A DNA stretch of 43,041 bases from an uncultured Chitinophagaceae bacterium. Its GTDB lineage: Bacteria; Bacteroidota; Bacteroidia; Chitinophagales; Chitinophagaceae. The position numbers were made by a program, and so were the translations under genes. Each line of letters begins with the position of its first letter. Position 1 is the first letter of the stretch. The stretch is from assembly GCA_937919945.1 (NCBI GenBank), contig CALESY010000129.1, positions 1 to 43,041 on the forward strand, in the 5' to 3' direction. Under the pieces are notes generated by a model. The model worked only from the letters and a program-made list of their open reading frames with translations, had not been told where the DNA came from and did not search any database. Shown here piece by piece: positions 16,406 through 24,690 of this stretch.

Positions 16406-18658
16406 ATGGATACGATACAAAGAGAAGCATATAACCTGAATGAAGAAGAAGAAAAGAAACTGATACTCCGCGAGTACAGGGCTCTGTTGCGCGCGTTAAA
16501 ACACCGCATCAAAAAAGGGGATAAGAAACTATTACGACGTGCATTTGAGATTTCAGTAGATGCACATAAAGATATGCGCCGCAAATCGGGCGAGCCATAC
16601 ATACTGCATCCATTGGCAGTAGCTAGGATAGTGGTAGAAGAAATAGGTTTAGGTGTTACATCATCCATCTGCGCATTGCTGCACGATGTAGTGGAGGATA
16701 CCGAAATGACACTGCAGGATATTGAAGCTGAATTTGGCAGCAGTTATGCCAAGATAATAGACGGGCTTACGAAAATATCTAACGTGGTGGATCTGAAAGC
16801 AGACACCACCGTGCAGGCAGAGAACTTCAGAAAAATATTACTGACACTTGCCGATGACCCACGTGTAATACTGATAAAACTGGGCGACAGGCTGCATAAC
16901 ATGCGCACGTTGGACAGTATGAGCCGCGAAAAGCAGCTGAAGATTTCGTCTGAAACAACATACATCTATTCGCCATTGGCGCATAGATTGGGGTTGTATG
17001 AAATAAAGTCGGAGCTGGAAGACCTTGCGCTGAAATTTACCCAACCAGAAGTGTATTGGGAGATAGCACAGGGCCTGAAAGAAACTAAGAGGGAGCGCAG
17101 CAGGTACATCAATGAGTTCATCAGGCCTATCAAAGATGAGTTGCAGGCATTGGGGCTTGACTTTGAAATATATGGCAGGCCTAAAGCCATCCACTCTATC
17201 TGGAATAAGATGCGCACCAAGCACGTGGCTTTTGAAGAGGTGTACGATTTGTTTGCCATCCGCATTATACTCAACTCGCCGCAGGAAAGGGAAAAAGAAG
17301 ATTGCTGGAAAGTATATTCCGTCATTACCAACTTCTACAAGCCCAGCCCCGAAAGATTGCGCGACTGGATAAGCGTACCCAAGGGCAATGGTTATGAAGC
17401 ACTGCATACTACCGTGATGGGGCAAGGCGGACGATGGGTAGAGGTACAGATACGATCTGCTCGTATGAACGAGATTGCAGAGAAAGGGCTGGCTGCACAC
17501 TGGAAGTATAAAGAGGGTGCACAGACACCACAAGAAAGTAAACTGGATAGCTGGCTGCGACACCTGCGCGATATATTGAGCAACCCCGATACCGATACGC
17601 TCGACTTCTTGCAGGATTTCAAACTAGACCTTTTTACAGAAGAAATATATATCTACACCCCCAAAGGCGAAATGCGGGTATTACCCAAAGGCGCTACTGC
17701 ACTCGACTTTGCATTTGATATACACTCTGAACTGGGCGCACGCTGTATTGGTGCAAAAGTAAACTACCGTCTTGTGCCACTGAGCCACGAAATAAAAAGC
17801 GGCGATCAGGTAGAGATTATAACCTCTGCCAAACAAAAGCCATCGGAAGACTGGTTGGGTTTTGTAACAACGGGTAAGGCCAAGTCGAGGATTAAGTACT
17901 ACCTAAAAGAGGAAAAACGTAAAATTGCTGAAGACGGCAAAGATATATTGCAGCGCAAACTGGAACACATGAAGCTGCATTTATCGGCCTATAATGTGAA
18001 CGAGCTGTGTGTGTACTTCAAAAAGCCATCGCCACTCGATTTATATTATGCCATTGCAGTAGGTAGTATAGAGCTCAAGGAACTGAAAGAATTCAGCATT
18101 GTGGGCGATAAACTATTCCCGCCGGTAAAAGAGGTGAAGATAGACCCCAAACACCTTATATCATCAGATGAGTTGCTGAAACAGAAGCCCAGCAAAGGTG
18201 CTGAGCTTATCATCTTCGGCGAAAGCTCTGATAAGATATTGTATAAACTGGCACAGTGTTGCCAACCCATACCTGGCGATGATGTGTTTGGCTTCATCAC
18301 ATCGGGCGAGGGATTGAAGATACATCGTACAGACTGCCCCAATGCAGCACAACTACTGGCACACTACGGGCATCGTGTGGTAAAAACCAAATGGGCTAAG
18401 AACAAAGAAATATCATTCCTTAGTGGTGTGCGCATACTTGGGCTGGATGATGTGGGTGTGATACAGAAGATAACCAACGTGATATCTGCGGAGTTGAAAA
18501 TGAATATGCGCTCCATAAGTATAGATACCCACGATGGTATTTTTGACGGAACCATCATGGTATATGTACACGACAGAGAGGAATTGGATAATCTCTGCCA
18601 GCGCCTTGCATCGCTAGATGGTATTAATACAGTGGAACGACTGGAAGTGCAGGAGTAA
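16406..18658 (+). CDS. rel: Bifunctional (p)ppGpp synthetase/hydrolase, Rel/SpoT family
   Basis: This 750-residue cytoplasmic enzyme makes and degrades the stringent-response alarmone. Domains in order: an HD hydrolase with intact ligands (ILHPLAVA with His68; LLHDVVEDTEMTL with His93-Asp94; DRLHNMRTL); the synthetase (YGRPKAIHSIWNKM, DLFAIRIIL, GNGYEALHTTVMG); a TGS domain (EEIYIYTPKGEMRVLPKGAT); a Cys-rich helical/zinc-finger part (LAQCCQPIPGDDVFGF and IHRTDCPNA); and a C-terminal ACT domain. HD and synthetase residues both look intact, so a bifunctional enzyme is expected. The ATG at 16406 gives a normal N-terminus. The stop is 22 bp before the next start, suggesting cotranscription with the M32 peptidase. 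Confidence 0.96.
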   Translation: MDTIQREAYNLNEEEEKKLILREYRALLRALKHRIKKGDKKLLRRAFEISVDAHKDMRRKSGEPYILHPLAVARIVVEEIGLGVTSSICALLHDVVEDTEMTLQDIEAEFGSSYAKIIDGLTKISNVVDLKADTTVQAENFRKILLTLADDPRVILIKLGDRLHNMRTLDSMSREKQLKISSETTYIYSPLAHRLGLYEIKSELEDLALKFTQPEVYWEIAQGLKETKRERSRYINEFIRPIKDELQALGLDFEIYGRPKAIHSIWNKMRTKHVAFEEVYDLFAIRIILNSPQEREKEDCWKVYSVITNFYKPSPERLRDWISVPKGNGYEALHTTVMGQGGRWVEVQIRSARMNEIAEKGLAAHWKYKEGAQTPQESKLDSWLRHLRDILSNPDTDTLDFLQDFKLDLFTEEIYIYTPKGEMRVLPKGATALDFAFDIHSELGARCIGAKVNYRLVPLSHEIKSGDQVEIITSAKQKPSEDWLGFVTTGKAKSRIKYYLKEEKRKIAEDGKDILQRKLEHMKLHLSAYNVNELCVYFKKPSPLDLYYAIAVGSIELKELKEFSIVGDKLFPPVKEVKIDPKHLISSDELLKQKPSKGAELIIFGESSDKILYKLAQCCQPIPGDDVFGFITSGEGLKIHRTDCPNAAQLLAHYGHRVVKTKWAKNKEISFLSGVRILGLDDVGVIQKITNVISAELKMNMRSISIDTHDGIFDGTIMVYVHDREELDNLCQRLASLDGINTVERLEVQE

Positions 18659-18680
18659 TTTTTTTCAAGAAAACAAGAAT

Positions 18681-20192
18681 ATGGAGATACGCAAAAGCAC
18701 TACCGATTTGTATGCTGCTTATAAAGAGATTGTCCAGAAAGCTGCCGACCTCAACAATGCATCGGCAGTGCTGGGTTGGGACCAAGAGGTATATATGCCC
18801 GCTAAGGGTTTTGAGATGCGTGGCAGGCAACTGGCTACACTTGCATCGTTGGCGCACGAGATGCTGACATCTGAACAGTATGGCAACCTGCTGCAAGAGT
18901 TGGCAGGCAGAGGAGATGTGGCAGACGATGAAAAACGCAACATAGCACTAAGCCTTGAAGACTATGATAAGAATAAGAAACTAAGCGCATCGTTTGTAGA
19001 AGCCATAGCACAACAAACAAGTGCCAGCTATAATGCATGGATACAATCGCGAAGGGAAAACAAGTATAGTATTTATGCCCCTGAGCTCGATAAAATGATA
19101 GCACTCAAAAAGCAGCAGGCAGATATGTATGGCTATGCGCAACACCCTTACGATGCATTGCTGGATGAATATGAGAAAGGCGCGAATGTGCAACTGTTGG
19201 ATGCCGTGTTTGGCGATGTGAAGCAACAATTGCCCATATTGCTGGATAAAATAAAGCAGGCACAACAAGTAGATGATAGTTTCTTCACGAGGCATTTTCC
19301 TAAACAGCAGCAATGGGATTTTTCCATAGATGTGCTACGTGCTATGGGTTATGATTTTGAAGCGGGCAGGCAAGATATATCAGAACATCCGTTTACTACA
19401 TCCTTTGCACCTACCGATGTGCGTGTAACAACGAGAGTGGATGAGTATAATTATGCATCACTGCTGTGGAGTACGATACACGAGGGCGGACACGCATTGT
19501 ATGAGCAAGGCTTGCCCATTGAGCAATATGGCTTACCATTAGGTGCAGCGGCATCGTTGGGCATACATGAGTCGCAATCGCGTTTGTGGGAAAATAACGT
19601 AGGGCGGGGCATGGCTTTCTGGCAATACTTTTACCCTAAACTGCAACAATATTTCATGCAACAATTGGGCGATGTATCTGTTGATAGTTTTTATAAGGGC
19701 ATGAATAAAGTAGAGCCATCGCTGATACGAACTGAAGCTGATGAAGTAACATACCATTTTCATGTGTTGATACGTTATGAAATAGAGAAGGGACTGATAA
19801 GCGGCGAATTGTTTACTGAAGACCTGCCCGAAACTTGGAACGCGATGTACGATAAGTACCTCGGTGTTTCGGCAACGGATGATAAGGCAGGTGTGTTGCA
19901 GGACGTACACTGGGCGCATGGCAGCTTCGGATATTTCCCTACCTACTCGCTGGGCAGCTTTTATGCGGCGCAGTTTTACGGGCAGGCAGCAAAAGAGATA
20001 AGCACACTCGGCGATGATATAACAAATGGTAAACTGAAGGGATTGACAGACTGGCTAAGAGGCAAAGTGCATGTGCATGGCAGGCGATACACTTCTGAAG
20101 AGCTGTGTAAGCAGATAACAGGCAAGGGGCTCGACTTCAACATATTTATGCAGTATGCGCAGCAGAAGTACGCTGGTATTTACGGATTATAA
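18681..20192 (+). CDS. M32 family carboxypeptidase (Taq type)
   Basis: This is a cytoplasmic zinc carboxypeptidase of the thermostable carboxypeptidase Taq family, which trims C-terminal residues from peptides. The start at 18681 (MEIRKSTTDLYAAYKEI, 503 residues) is at the expected family N-terminus; the longer frame overlaps the rel stop. The active-site motif is TIHEGGHALYEQGLP (His267, Glu268, His271), followed by GIHESQSRLWENNVGR with the third zinc-ligand Glu region. Other family stretches are GWDQEVYMPAKG near the N-terminus and DVHWAHGSFGYFPTYSLG near the C-terminus. Length matches the family. It follows rel closely and precedes a small membrane protein by 3 bp, probably as one transcript. 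Confidence 0.94.
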   Translation: MEIRKSTTDLYAAYKEIVQKAADLNNASAVLGWDQEVYMPAKGFEMRGRQLATLASLAHEMLTSEQYGNLLQELAGRGDVADDEKRNIALSLEDYDKNKKLSASFVEAIAQQTSASYNAWIQSRRENKYSIYAPELDKMIALKKQQADMYGYAQHPYDALLDEYEKGANVQLLDAVFGDVKQQLPILLDKIKQAQQVDDSFFTRHFPKQQQWDFSIDVLRAMGYDFEAGRQDISEHPFTTSFAPTDVRVTTRVDEYNYASLLWSTIHEGGHALYEQGLPIEQYGLPLGAAASLGIHESQSRLWENNVGRGMAFWQYFYPKLQQYFMQQLGDVSVDSFYKGMNKVEPSLIRTEADEVTYHFHVLIRYEIEKGLISGELFTEDLPETWNAMYDKYLGVSATDDKAGVLQDVHWAHGSFGYFPTYSLGSFYAAQFYGQAAKEISTLGDDITNGKLKGLTDWLRGKVHVHGRRYTSEELCKQITGKGLDFNIFMQYAQQKYAGIYGL

Positions 20193-20195
20193 CGA

Positions 20196-20693
20196 ATGAA
20201 AGCATTGCAGCAATACAGGCACAACGAACCTCTTGAAGAGGATGAGTTGGCATTTTTGCAAAACAAGCTGCAAAAAGAAAGTGCACAATTTTATAAGATA
20301 GTACGTATCCTGTTGATTTTTTGCTTTGCTTGTCCGTTTCTCATAGCATGGTTCAGGGCGATGAGTGGGGTGGAAGACCCTTTTTCCTACACATATTATT
20401 TCGGTGGGGTATTGTTTCTCATGACGTTTTCGGGCAGCATTGTATATGCGGCTTACTACAATACACTACGCCGTGTGCGCCGTGATATCAAAAAAGGTAC
20501 TAAAACAATAGAGCGAGTACACATTACCCGCAAGCAATACATGCCGCAGAATAATACCTATTATATATACCTTTCATCGCCCGTAAAGCTGAGTATAGAA
20601 GTGAGTGTGGATGACTATCGTAATATGGCTGAGGGCGATGAATTGAATATTGAATACACAACCTATTCGCGGTTTTATCTGGGGTATTTCTAG
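20196..20693 (+). CDS. Hypothetical membrane protein with two helices
   Basis: A 165-residue protein I do not recognise. An acidic N-terminal helix (about 1-33) is followed by two transmembrane segments (about 36-54 and 67-87), a short basic stretch (RRVRRDIKKG) and a C-terminal domain of about 70 residues that looks beta-rich (YYIYLSSPVKLSIEVS, GDELNIEYTTYSRFYLGYF). The layout resembles small inner-membrane proteins with a cytoplasmic beta domain. Its ATG comes 3 bases after the M32 stop, so it is translated from the same message. The function is unknown. Confidence 0.75.
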   Translation: MKALQQYRHNEPLEEDELAFLQNKLQKESAQFYKIVRILLIFCFACPFLIAWFRAMSGVEDPFSYTYYFGGVLFLMTFSGSIVYAAYYNTLRRVRRDIKKGTKTIERVHITRKQYMPQNNTYYIYLSSPVKLSIEVSVDDYRNMAEGDELNIEYTTYSRFYLGYF

Positions 20694-20712
20694 TGTTAGT
20701 CATGAGATATAT

Positions 20713-20771
20713 GATGTAGTACCTTATGTATACTGCTTCATACAACATAATGCTGCTATACGTACTACATC
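20713..20771 (+). repeat. Long inverted repeat upstream of rimM
   Basis: Perfect 10-bp arms GATGTAGTAC (20713-20722) and GTACTACATC (20762-20771) enclose a second pair, TTATGT (20724-20729) and ACATAA (20745-20750). The right arm ends 10 bases before the rimM -7 box. There is no T-run, so it is a poor terminator; an RNA structure or an operator at the promoter is possible. Confidence 0.55.
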
Positions 20772-20781
20772 CCAAAAGATT

Positions 20782-20789
20782 TACCTTTG
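20782..20789 (+). promoter_or_regulatory. -7 promoter box for rimM-trmD (TACCTTTG)
   Basis: TACCTTTG matches TAnnTTTG exactly and ends 6 bases before the rimM ATG at 20796. The context (TACCTTTGCAGC) is identical to that before the marC-like gene, and again implies a leaderless or nearly leaderless transcript. Confidence 0.65.
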
Positions 20790-20795
20790 CAGCGC

Positions 20796-21305
20796 ATGAT
20801 ACGTATTGGTAAGATAGTAGCTACACACGGGTTGCAGGGCAATTTGATTTTTAAGCATGTGGCGGGTGAAAGTAATTGGCTGCAAACAGGCGCGGTATTA
20901 TTTGTAGAAATGCTGAAAGGCAGCCAGATACCGTATTTCGTGGCTACTGCCAAGGCGGCTAATGATGAGGAATATATAGTAACGGTAGAAGACGTAAGCA
21001 CCGTAGAGGCTGCCAAGAAATTGGTAGGCAAGCAGGTGTACGTAAAAGAAGACCTGCTGAAGGAAGTGAAGAACGACAGCCCGTTGATGTGGATAGGCTT
21101 TAATCTGGTGGATAGAGAAAAAGGCGGACTGGGTGCTATAGAAGATGTATTGCAAACAGGGCATCAATGGTTGGCAAAGCTGACGGTTGAGGGTAAAGAA
21201 GTATTGATACCTCTTGTAGATGATATACTGGTGGAAGTGAATATGCGCAACAAATATGTGCGGGTAGATTTACCGGAAGGCTTGCTGGATGTGTACTTGG
21301 CATAA
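20796..21305 (+). CDS. rimM: Ribosome maturation factor RimM
   Basis: RimM binds the 30S subunit (protein S19) and assists maturation of the 16S rRNA 3' domain. The 169 residues show MIRIGKIVATHGLQGNLIF at the N-terminus and the PRC-barrel second half ending VLIPLVDDILVEVNMRNKYVRVDLPEGLLD, the standard RimM ending. I use the ATG at 20796; a TTG three codons earlier lies inside the promoter box. The rimM-trmD-rplS order is the classic ribosome and tRNA maturation block. The assignment is secure. Confidence 0.94.
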   Translation: MIRIGKIVATHGLQGNLIFKHVAGESNWLQTGAVLFVEMLKGSQIPYFVATAKAANDEEYIVTVEDVSTVEAAKKLVGKQVYVKEDLLKEVKNDSPLMWIGFNLVDREKGGLGAIEDVLQTGHQWLAKLTVEGKEVLIPLVDDILVEVNMRNKYVRVDLPEGLLDVYLA

Positions 21306-21361
21306 AATCTAAAAAATTACAGCCTTAATTGCATTGAACTAGTACTTACTATTTAAAAAAA

Positions 21362-22051
21362 ATGAGAATTGACATCATAACCGTTGTTCCGGACTTGCTT
21401 ACCAGCCCGTTCAGCCATTCCATCATGAAGCGGGCACAGGCAAAGGGCTTACTGGATGTGCAGGTACACAACCTACGCGACTATACCCCTTATAAGCAAG
21501 CGCAGGTAGATGATTACCAGTTTGGTGGTGGAGCAGGTATGGTAATGATGCCCGAACCATTGGCTATACTGATAGAAAAACTGCAAAGCGAACACACGTA
21601 CGATGAAATAATATATATGACGCCGGATGGCAACCAGTTCGACCAGAAAATGGCTAACCGCCTATCTCTGAAGGGCAATCTGATAATCATTTGCGGGCAT
21701 TATAAAGGTATAGATGAGCGTATCAGGCAGCATTTTGTAACGCTAGAAATATCTATAGGCGACTACGTGCTGAGTGGTGGTGAACTGGCAGCGGCTGTAG
21801 TGGTAGATGCAATAGGGCGGCTGATACCAGGGGTATTGAATGACGAAACCTCGGCCCTTTTTGACTCTTATCAGGATGGGCTGCTGGCACCACCTGTATA
21901 TACCCGCCCGGCTGACTTCAGAGGGTGGAAAGTACCCGACGTACTGCTGAGTGGCGACCCAAAGAAAGTGGACGAATGGCGACATGAACAAAGCATTCAA
22001 CGCACCAAAGAACGCCGTCCTGACCTTTTACATGGTGAAAACGGTGAATAA
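21362..22051 (+). CDS. trmD: tRNA (guanine-37-N1)-methyltransferase
   Basis: TrmD methylates G37 of tRNAs that read CNN and some CGG codons, using S-adenosylmethionine, and prevents +1 frameshifting. The 229 residues have the family signature MRIDIITVVPDLL at the start, VDDYQFGGGAGMVMMPEPL, IICGHYKGIDERI, and the trefoil-knot AdoMet site ISIGDYVLSGGELAA. The end VLLSGDPKKVDEWRHEQS is also typical. Length is normal. It lies 56 bp after rimM in an AT-rich gap, and rplS follows with its own promoter box. Confidence 0.97.
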   Translation: MRIDIITVVPDLLTSPFSHSIMKRAQAKGLLDVQVHNLRDYTPYKQAQVDDYQFGGGAGMVMMPEPLAILIEKLQSEHTYDEIIYMTPDGNQFDQKMANRLSLKGNLIIICGHYKGIDERIRQHFVTLEISIGDYVLSGGELAAAVVVDAIGRLIPGVLNDETSALFDSYQDGLLAPPVYTRPADFRGWKVPDVLLSGDPKKVDEWRHEQSIQRTKERRPDLLHGENGE

Positions 22052-22064
22052 TTGGCAAAATATT

Positions 22065-22094
22065 TTGTAAACATAGATTTTACTATTACTTTTG
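22065..22094 (+). promoter_or_regulatory. Promoter for rplS: TTG -33 and TACTTTTG -7
   Basis: TTG (22065-22067), a 19-bp spacer and TACTTTTG (22087-22094) match both Bacteroidota promoter elements at normal spacing. Transcription would start about 15-17 bases before the rplS ATG at 22116. This is the best-formed promoter in the window and lets rplS be expressed independently of rimM-trmD. Confidence 0.65.
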
Positions 22095-22115
22095 CAGTCC
22101 CAAAATAATACTGAC

Positions 22116-22481
22116 ATGGATACTGTAGTAGCATTTGTACACGAGCAGATGACCGGCAATAAAGAACTTCCTAAGTTTAAAGCAGGCGATAACATAACTG
22201 TTAATTATAAAATCATTGAAGGTGCTAAAGAGCGTATTCAGGCTTTCAAAGGTGATGTAATCAAGCGTCAGGGTCGTGGTTTTACGCAAACATTCACTGT
22301 ACGTAAAATGTCTGATGGTGTAGGTGTTGAGCGTCTGTTCCCACTGTATTCACCTAATATTGAATCTATCGAAGTGAATAAAACAGGCCGTGTACGCCGT
22401 GCTAAACTGTTCTATCAGCGCGACCGTCAGGGTAAATCTGCACGTATTAAAGAAAAGAAATACATCGCTGTGGCAAAATAA
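22116..22481 (+). CDS. rplS: 50S ribosomal protein L19
   Basis: L19 sits at the interface of the 30S and 50S subunits. The protein of 121 residues from the ATG at 22116 shows the family core: FKAGDNITVNYKIIEGAKERIQ, FKGDVIKRQGRGF, TFTVRKMSDGVGVERLFPLYSP, then SIEVNKTGRVRRAKLFYQRD and a basic tail. The longer frame begins at a TTG inside the -7 box and is rejected. A strong T-rich terminator follows. The assignment is certain. Confidence 0.97.
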   Translation: MDTVVAFVHEQMTGNKELPKFKAGDNITVNYKIIEGAKERIQAFKGDVIKRQGRGFTQTFTVRKMSDGVGVERLFPLYSPNIESIEVNKTGRVRRAKLFYQRDRQGKSARIKEKKYIAVAK

Positions 22482-22502
22482 GCCATTCGGTTATCATATT
22501 AC

Positions 22503-22531
22503 AATCCCGCCCGTTGTGGCGGGATTTTTTT
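22503..22531 (+). terminator. Intrinsic terminator after rplS
   Basis: AATCCCGCC / GGCGGGATT form a 9-bp stem with a 6-nt loop (CGTTGT), followed by a run of seven T. It begins 22 bases after the rplS stop. Confidence 0.9.
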
Positions 22532-22675
22532 GTGCCATAGCATCATATAGATTGTTAATGCATGGTTAACCGCTTGTAAAACAGATGTTAATGGTAGGGC
22601 AGTTTTTGTTATTGAGTTGTTATCGGAGGCATATTGCATAAAGTTGATTTTTCACTTCTCAAAAATTATCCCGTT

Positions 22676-23260
22676 ATGAAGAACAAATTACTAATTGTCG
22701 CGCTGATGGCAGCTATAGCTGTGGGTTGCAACAAAGCCACCAATAACCACGGGCTGACGCCGAGTGCAGAGGCTACCATAGCAGAAAATACCGATTTATC
22801 TGAAGGTGCAGCAGGGAAGAGCACGTCAAGGCCGTTTAAAGGCAGTCTTACATACAATCTCAATACATCGCTGAGTTTGCCATGCAATTGTGGTCCGCTG
22901 ATACCTTTGGGCGATTTCGAAGGAACCGGCACTGTAACACACATGGGCTTGCTTAAAGCCAGGAACAAAACCTGCATTGCACCCATTATAGTTAGCGGCA
23001 ATTATGTAGGTAATCGTGTAACTGCACAATGCGCATCTTTTGTAGCTGCCAATGGAGATCAGATTTTTTGTAACATACCACCATACGACCTCTATTTTAC
23101 TCAGCAAGGTGTAGCGACAGGTATATTAGAAGCAGAGTTTACCGGCGGCACAGGCAGGTTTGTAAATGCTACAGGTAGTTTTACTGGTACAATGACTGTA
23201 CCACTGAGCAATCCTAACACAGCAGTATTAAGCAATATTAACGGTACAATAGGTTATTAA
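22676..23260 (+). CDS. Putative lipoprotein, beta-rich, unknown function
   Basis: A 194-residue exported protein. I start it at the ATG at 22676, which gives MKNKLLIVALMAAIAVGCNK, a lipoprotein signal with Cys18 as the lipidation site; 14 further upstream residues lack sense. The mature part is small, Gly/Thr/Asn-rich and beta-like, with GTGTVTHMG, FVAANGDQIF and FTGGTGRFVNATGSFTGTMT. The GGTGRFxxATGSF phrase recurs in exported bacterial proteins of a calycin-like or allene-oxide-cyclase-like barrel type; I recall the pattern but not a function. Three or four mature Cys could form disulfides. It stands alone between terminators. Confidence 0.7.
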   Translation: MKNKLLIVALMAAIAVGCNKATNNHGLTPSAEATIAENTDLSEGAAGKSTSRPFKGSLTYNLNTSLSLPCNCGPLIPLGDFEGTGTVTHMGLLKARNKTCIAPIIVSGNYVGNRVTAQCASFVAANGDQIFCNIPPYDLYFTQQGVATGILEAEFTGGTGRFVNATGSFTGTMTVPLSNPNTAVLSNINGTIGY

Positions 23261-23286
23261 AGAATATATTTTGTTATGTTTGATGG

Positions 23287-23322
23287 ATCCCTGCCTCTTT
23301 AATGAGGTGGGGATTGTTTTTT
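23287..23322 (+). terminator. Intrinsic terminator after the lipoprotein gene
   Basis: ATCCCTGCCTC and GAGGTGGGGAT pair over 11 bp (two G-U wobbles) around TTTAAT, followed by TGTTTTTT. Confidence 0.8.
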
Positions 23323-23560
23323 ATCAGCAATCGTACAAGCAGTAGGAATGTATTTTGTCGTGTATTATTATTTATAGAAAAGTTGCATGTCTGAAACACA
23401 TATGCTTTTGCTATCAGTTATTGTGATTTTTTACTCACATTCTTTTTATTTAATTCTGTTTGTAATTCTGTTATAATCACTATTTTAATACTGTTAAAGG
23501 GTGTATGATTGCACCCATTTGTAAATTATTTAATAACTTCGCGCAAAATTTTTTAAGAGT
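23323..23560. other. AT-rich intergenic region before phaC
   Basis: No gene is visible. The region holds a tandem AATTCTGT motif around 23453-23480, a small GGGTG/CACCC hairpin at 23499-23516, and a near-consensus -7 box TAACTTCG at 23534-23541, 20 bases before the phaC ATG. Confidence 0.5.
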
Positions 23561-24613
23561 ATGAATTGGAACCCCGCAGGAATGGTGGAAGAGCTTACTT
23601 CTACATCGCACAAACTGGCAAAAGGATACGAGACTTTGCAAAACATGGATGATGTACAATTGGCTACTACACCTAAAGAATTGGTATGGAGCAGCGGCCA
23701 CGTAAAGATGTATCACTACATACGCGAAACGCCTGCTAAGTGCAAAACACCCGTGCTGGTATCGTTCGCTATGCTGAACAGGCACGATGTGCTGGATTTA
23801 CAGCCAGACCGCAGCCTGATGAAAAAACTGCTGGAAGAAGGACTTGATATATATATCATGGACTGGGGATACCCAACAAAGGCAGACCGCTACGAAACAA
23901 TGGAAGATTACATTGACGGCTATATGAATGATGCGGTTGACTTTGTACGTAAAAGCAATAAGGTGGAAAAAATCCATAAGATGGGTATTTGCCAAGGCGG
24001 TACATTCAGTATGATATACGCATCACTGTATCCTGAAAAATTGAAATCACTCACTACGTATGTTGCCCCTTACGAATTCAGCACTAATACGTGTATGCTT
24101 TACCGCTGGACAAAGCATATAGATGTAGACGCGATGGTTGATGCTGTAGGTACTGTACCGGGCGAAATGGTGGATGGTGCATTCGGTATGTTGAAACCAA
24201 GCATGAACATCAGCAAATACTTGGGTGTGATGGATAGCCTTGGCGATAAAGACAAGATGGAAAATTTCCTGCGTATGGAAAAATGGAAAGGCGACTTGCC
24301 TGCCATACCCGGCGAAATGTATCGTAAATACATCAAAGACCTTTTCCGCGATAACAAGCTGATAAAAGGTGAAATGGAATTGGGTGGCCGTCGTATTGAT
24401 TTGAAGAATATGACTGTTCCATTCCTGAACGTTTATGCAACGGACGACAATATCATCCCTAACGAAAGTACATTGCCTATTATGGATGCCATTGGCAGTA
24501 AGGATAAAAAAGAATATCCTTTCCCCGGCGGACACATAGGTGTGTTTGTAGGTGGTAAGAGCCAGAAAGAATTGGCACCAGCTGTAGCTAAATGGGTGAT
24601 TGAAAGAGGCTAG
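23561..24613 (+). CDS. phaC: Class III polyhydroxyalkanoate synthase subunit PhaC
   Basis: PhaC polymerises hydroxyacyl-CoA into polyhydroxyalkanoate storage granules. At 350 residues it fits the short class III form rather than class I (about 590). The lipase-like box is MGICQGGTFS with nucleophile Cys144; the Asp and His partners lie in ATDDNIIPNEST and GGHIGVFVG. Other family stretches are DIYIMDWGYPT and VAPYEFS. Class III enzymes normally need a PhaE partner, and monomer supply needs PhaA and PhaB; none is in this window. It has its own terminator. An acyltransferase of another kind remains possible but is less likely. Confidence 0.88.
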   Translation: MNWNPAGMVEELTSTSHKLAKGYETLQNMDDVQLATTPKELVWSSGHVKMYHYIRETPAKCKTPVLVSFAMLNRHDVLDLQPDRSLMKKLLEEGLDIYIMDWGYPTKADRYETMEDYIDGYMNDAVDFVRKSNKVEKIHKMGICQGGTFSMIYASLYPEKLKSLTTYVAPYEFSTNTCMLYRWTKHIDVDAMVDAVGTVPGEMVDGAFGMLKPSMNISKYLGVMDSLGDKDKMENFLRMEKWKGDLPAIPGEMYRKYIKDLFRDNKLIKGEMELGGRRIDLKNMTVPFLNVYATDDNIIPNESTLPIMDAIGSKDKKEYPFPGGHIGVFVGGKSQKELAPAVAKWVIERG

Positions 24614-24655
24614 TTTGGTTGATTAGTTAATAGGTTTATCAGAATATAGAAATAT

Positions 24656-24680
24656 AAAAGGTGCGCATTGCGCACCTTTT
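24656..24680 (+). terminator. Intrinsic terminator after phaC
   Basis: AAAAGGTGCGC / GCGCACCTTTT form a perfect 11-bp stem with a 3-nt loop, 42 bases after the phaC stop. It ends 10 bases before the ATG of the next gene. Confidence 0.8.
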
Positions 24681-24690
24681 GTTATATTCA

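Noticed and set aside
16838..17563. 241-codon minus-strand frame inside rel
   Set aside because: Antisense shadow of a highly conserved gene; no motif and no start or promoter of its own.
20787..20795. TTG start for rimM (and likewise TTG at 22092 for rplS and 33667 for trpS)
   Set aside because: Each lies in or right next to the -7 promoter element; the next ATG matches the family N-terminus.
24661..24690. Upstream GTG start for the alpha/beta hydrolase
   Set aside because: These codons are the second arm and loop of the phaC terminator; the ATG at 24691 gives the normal family start.
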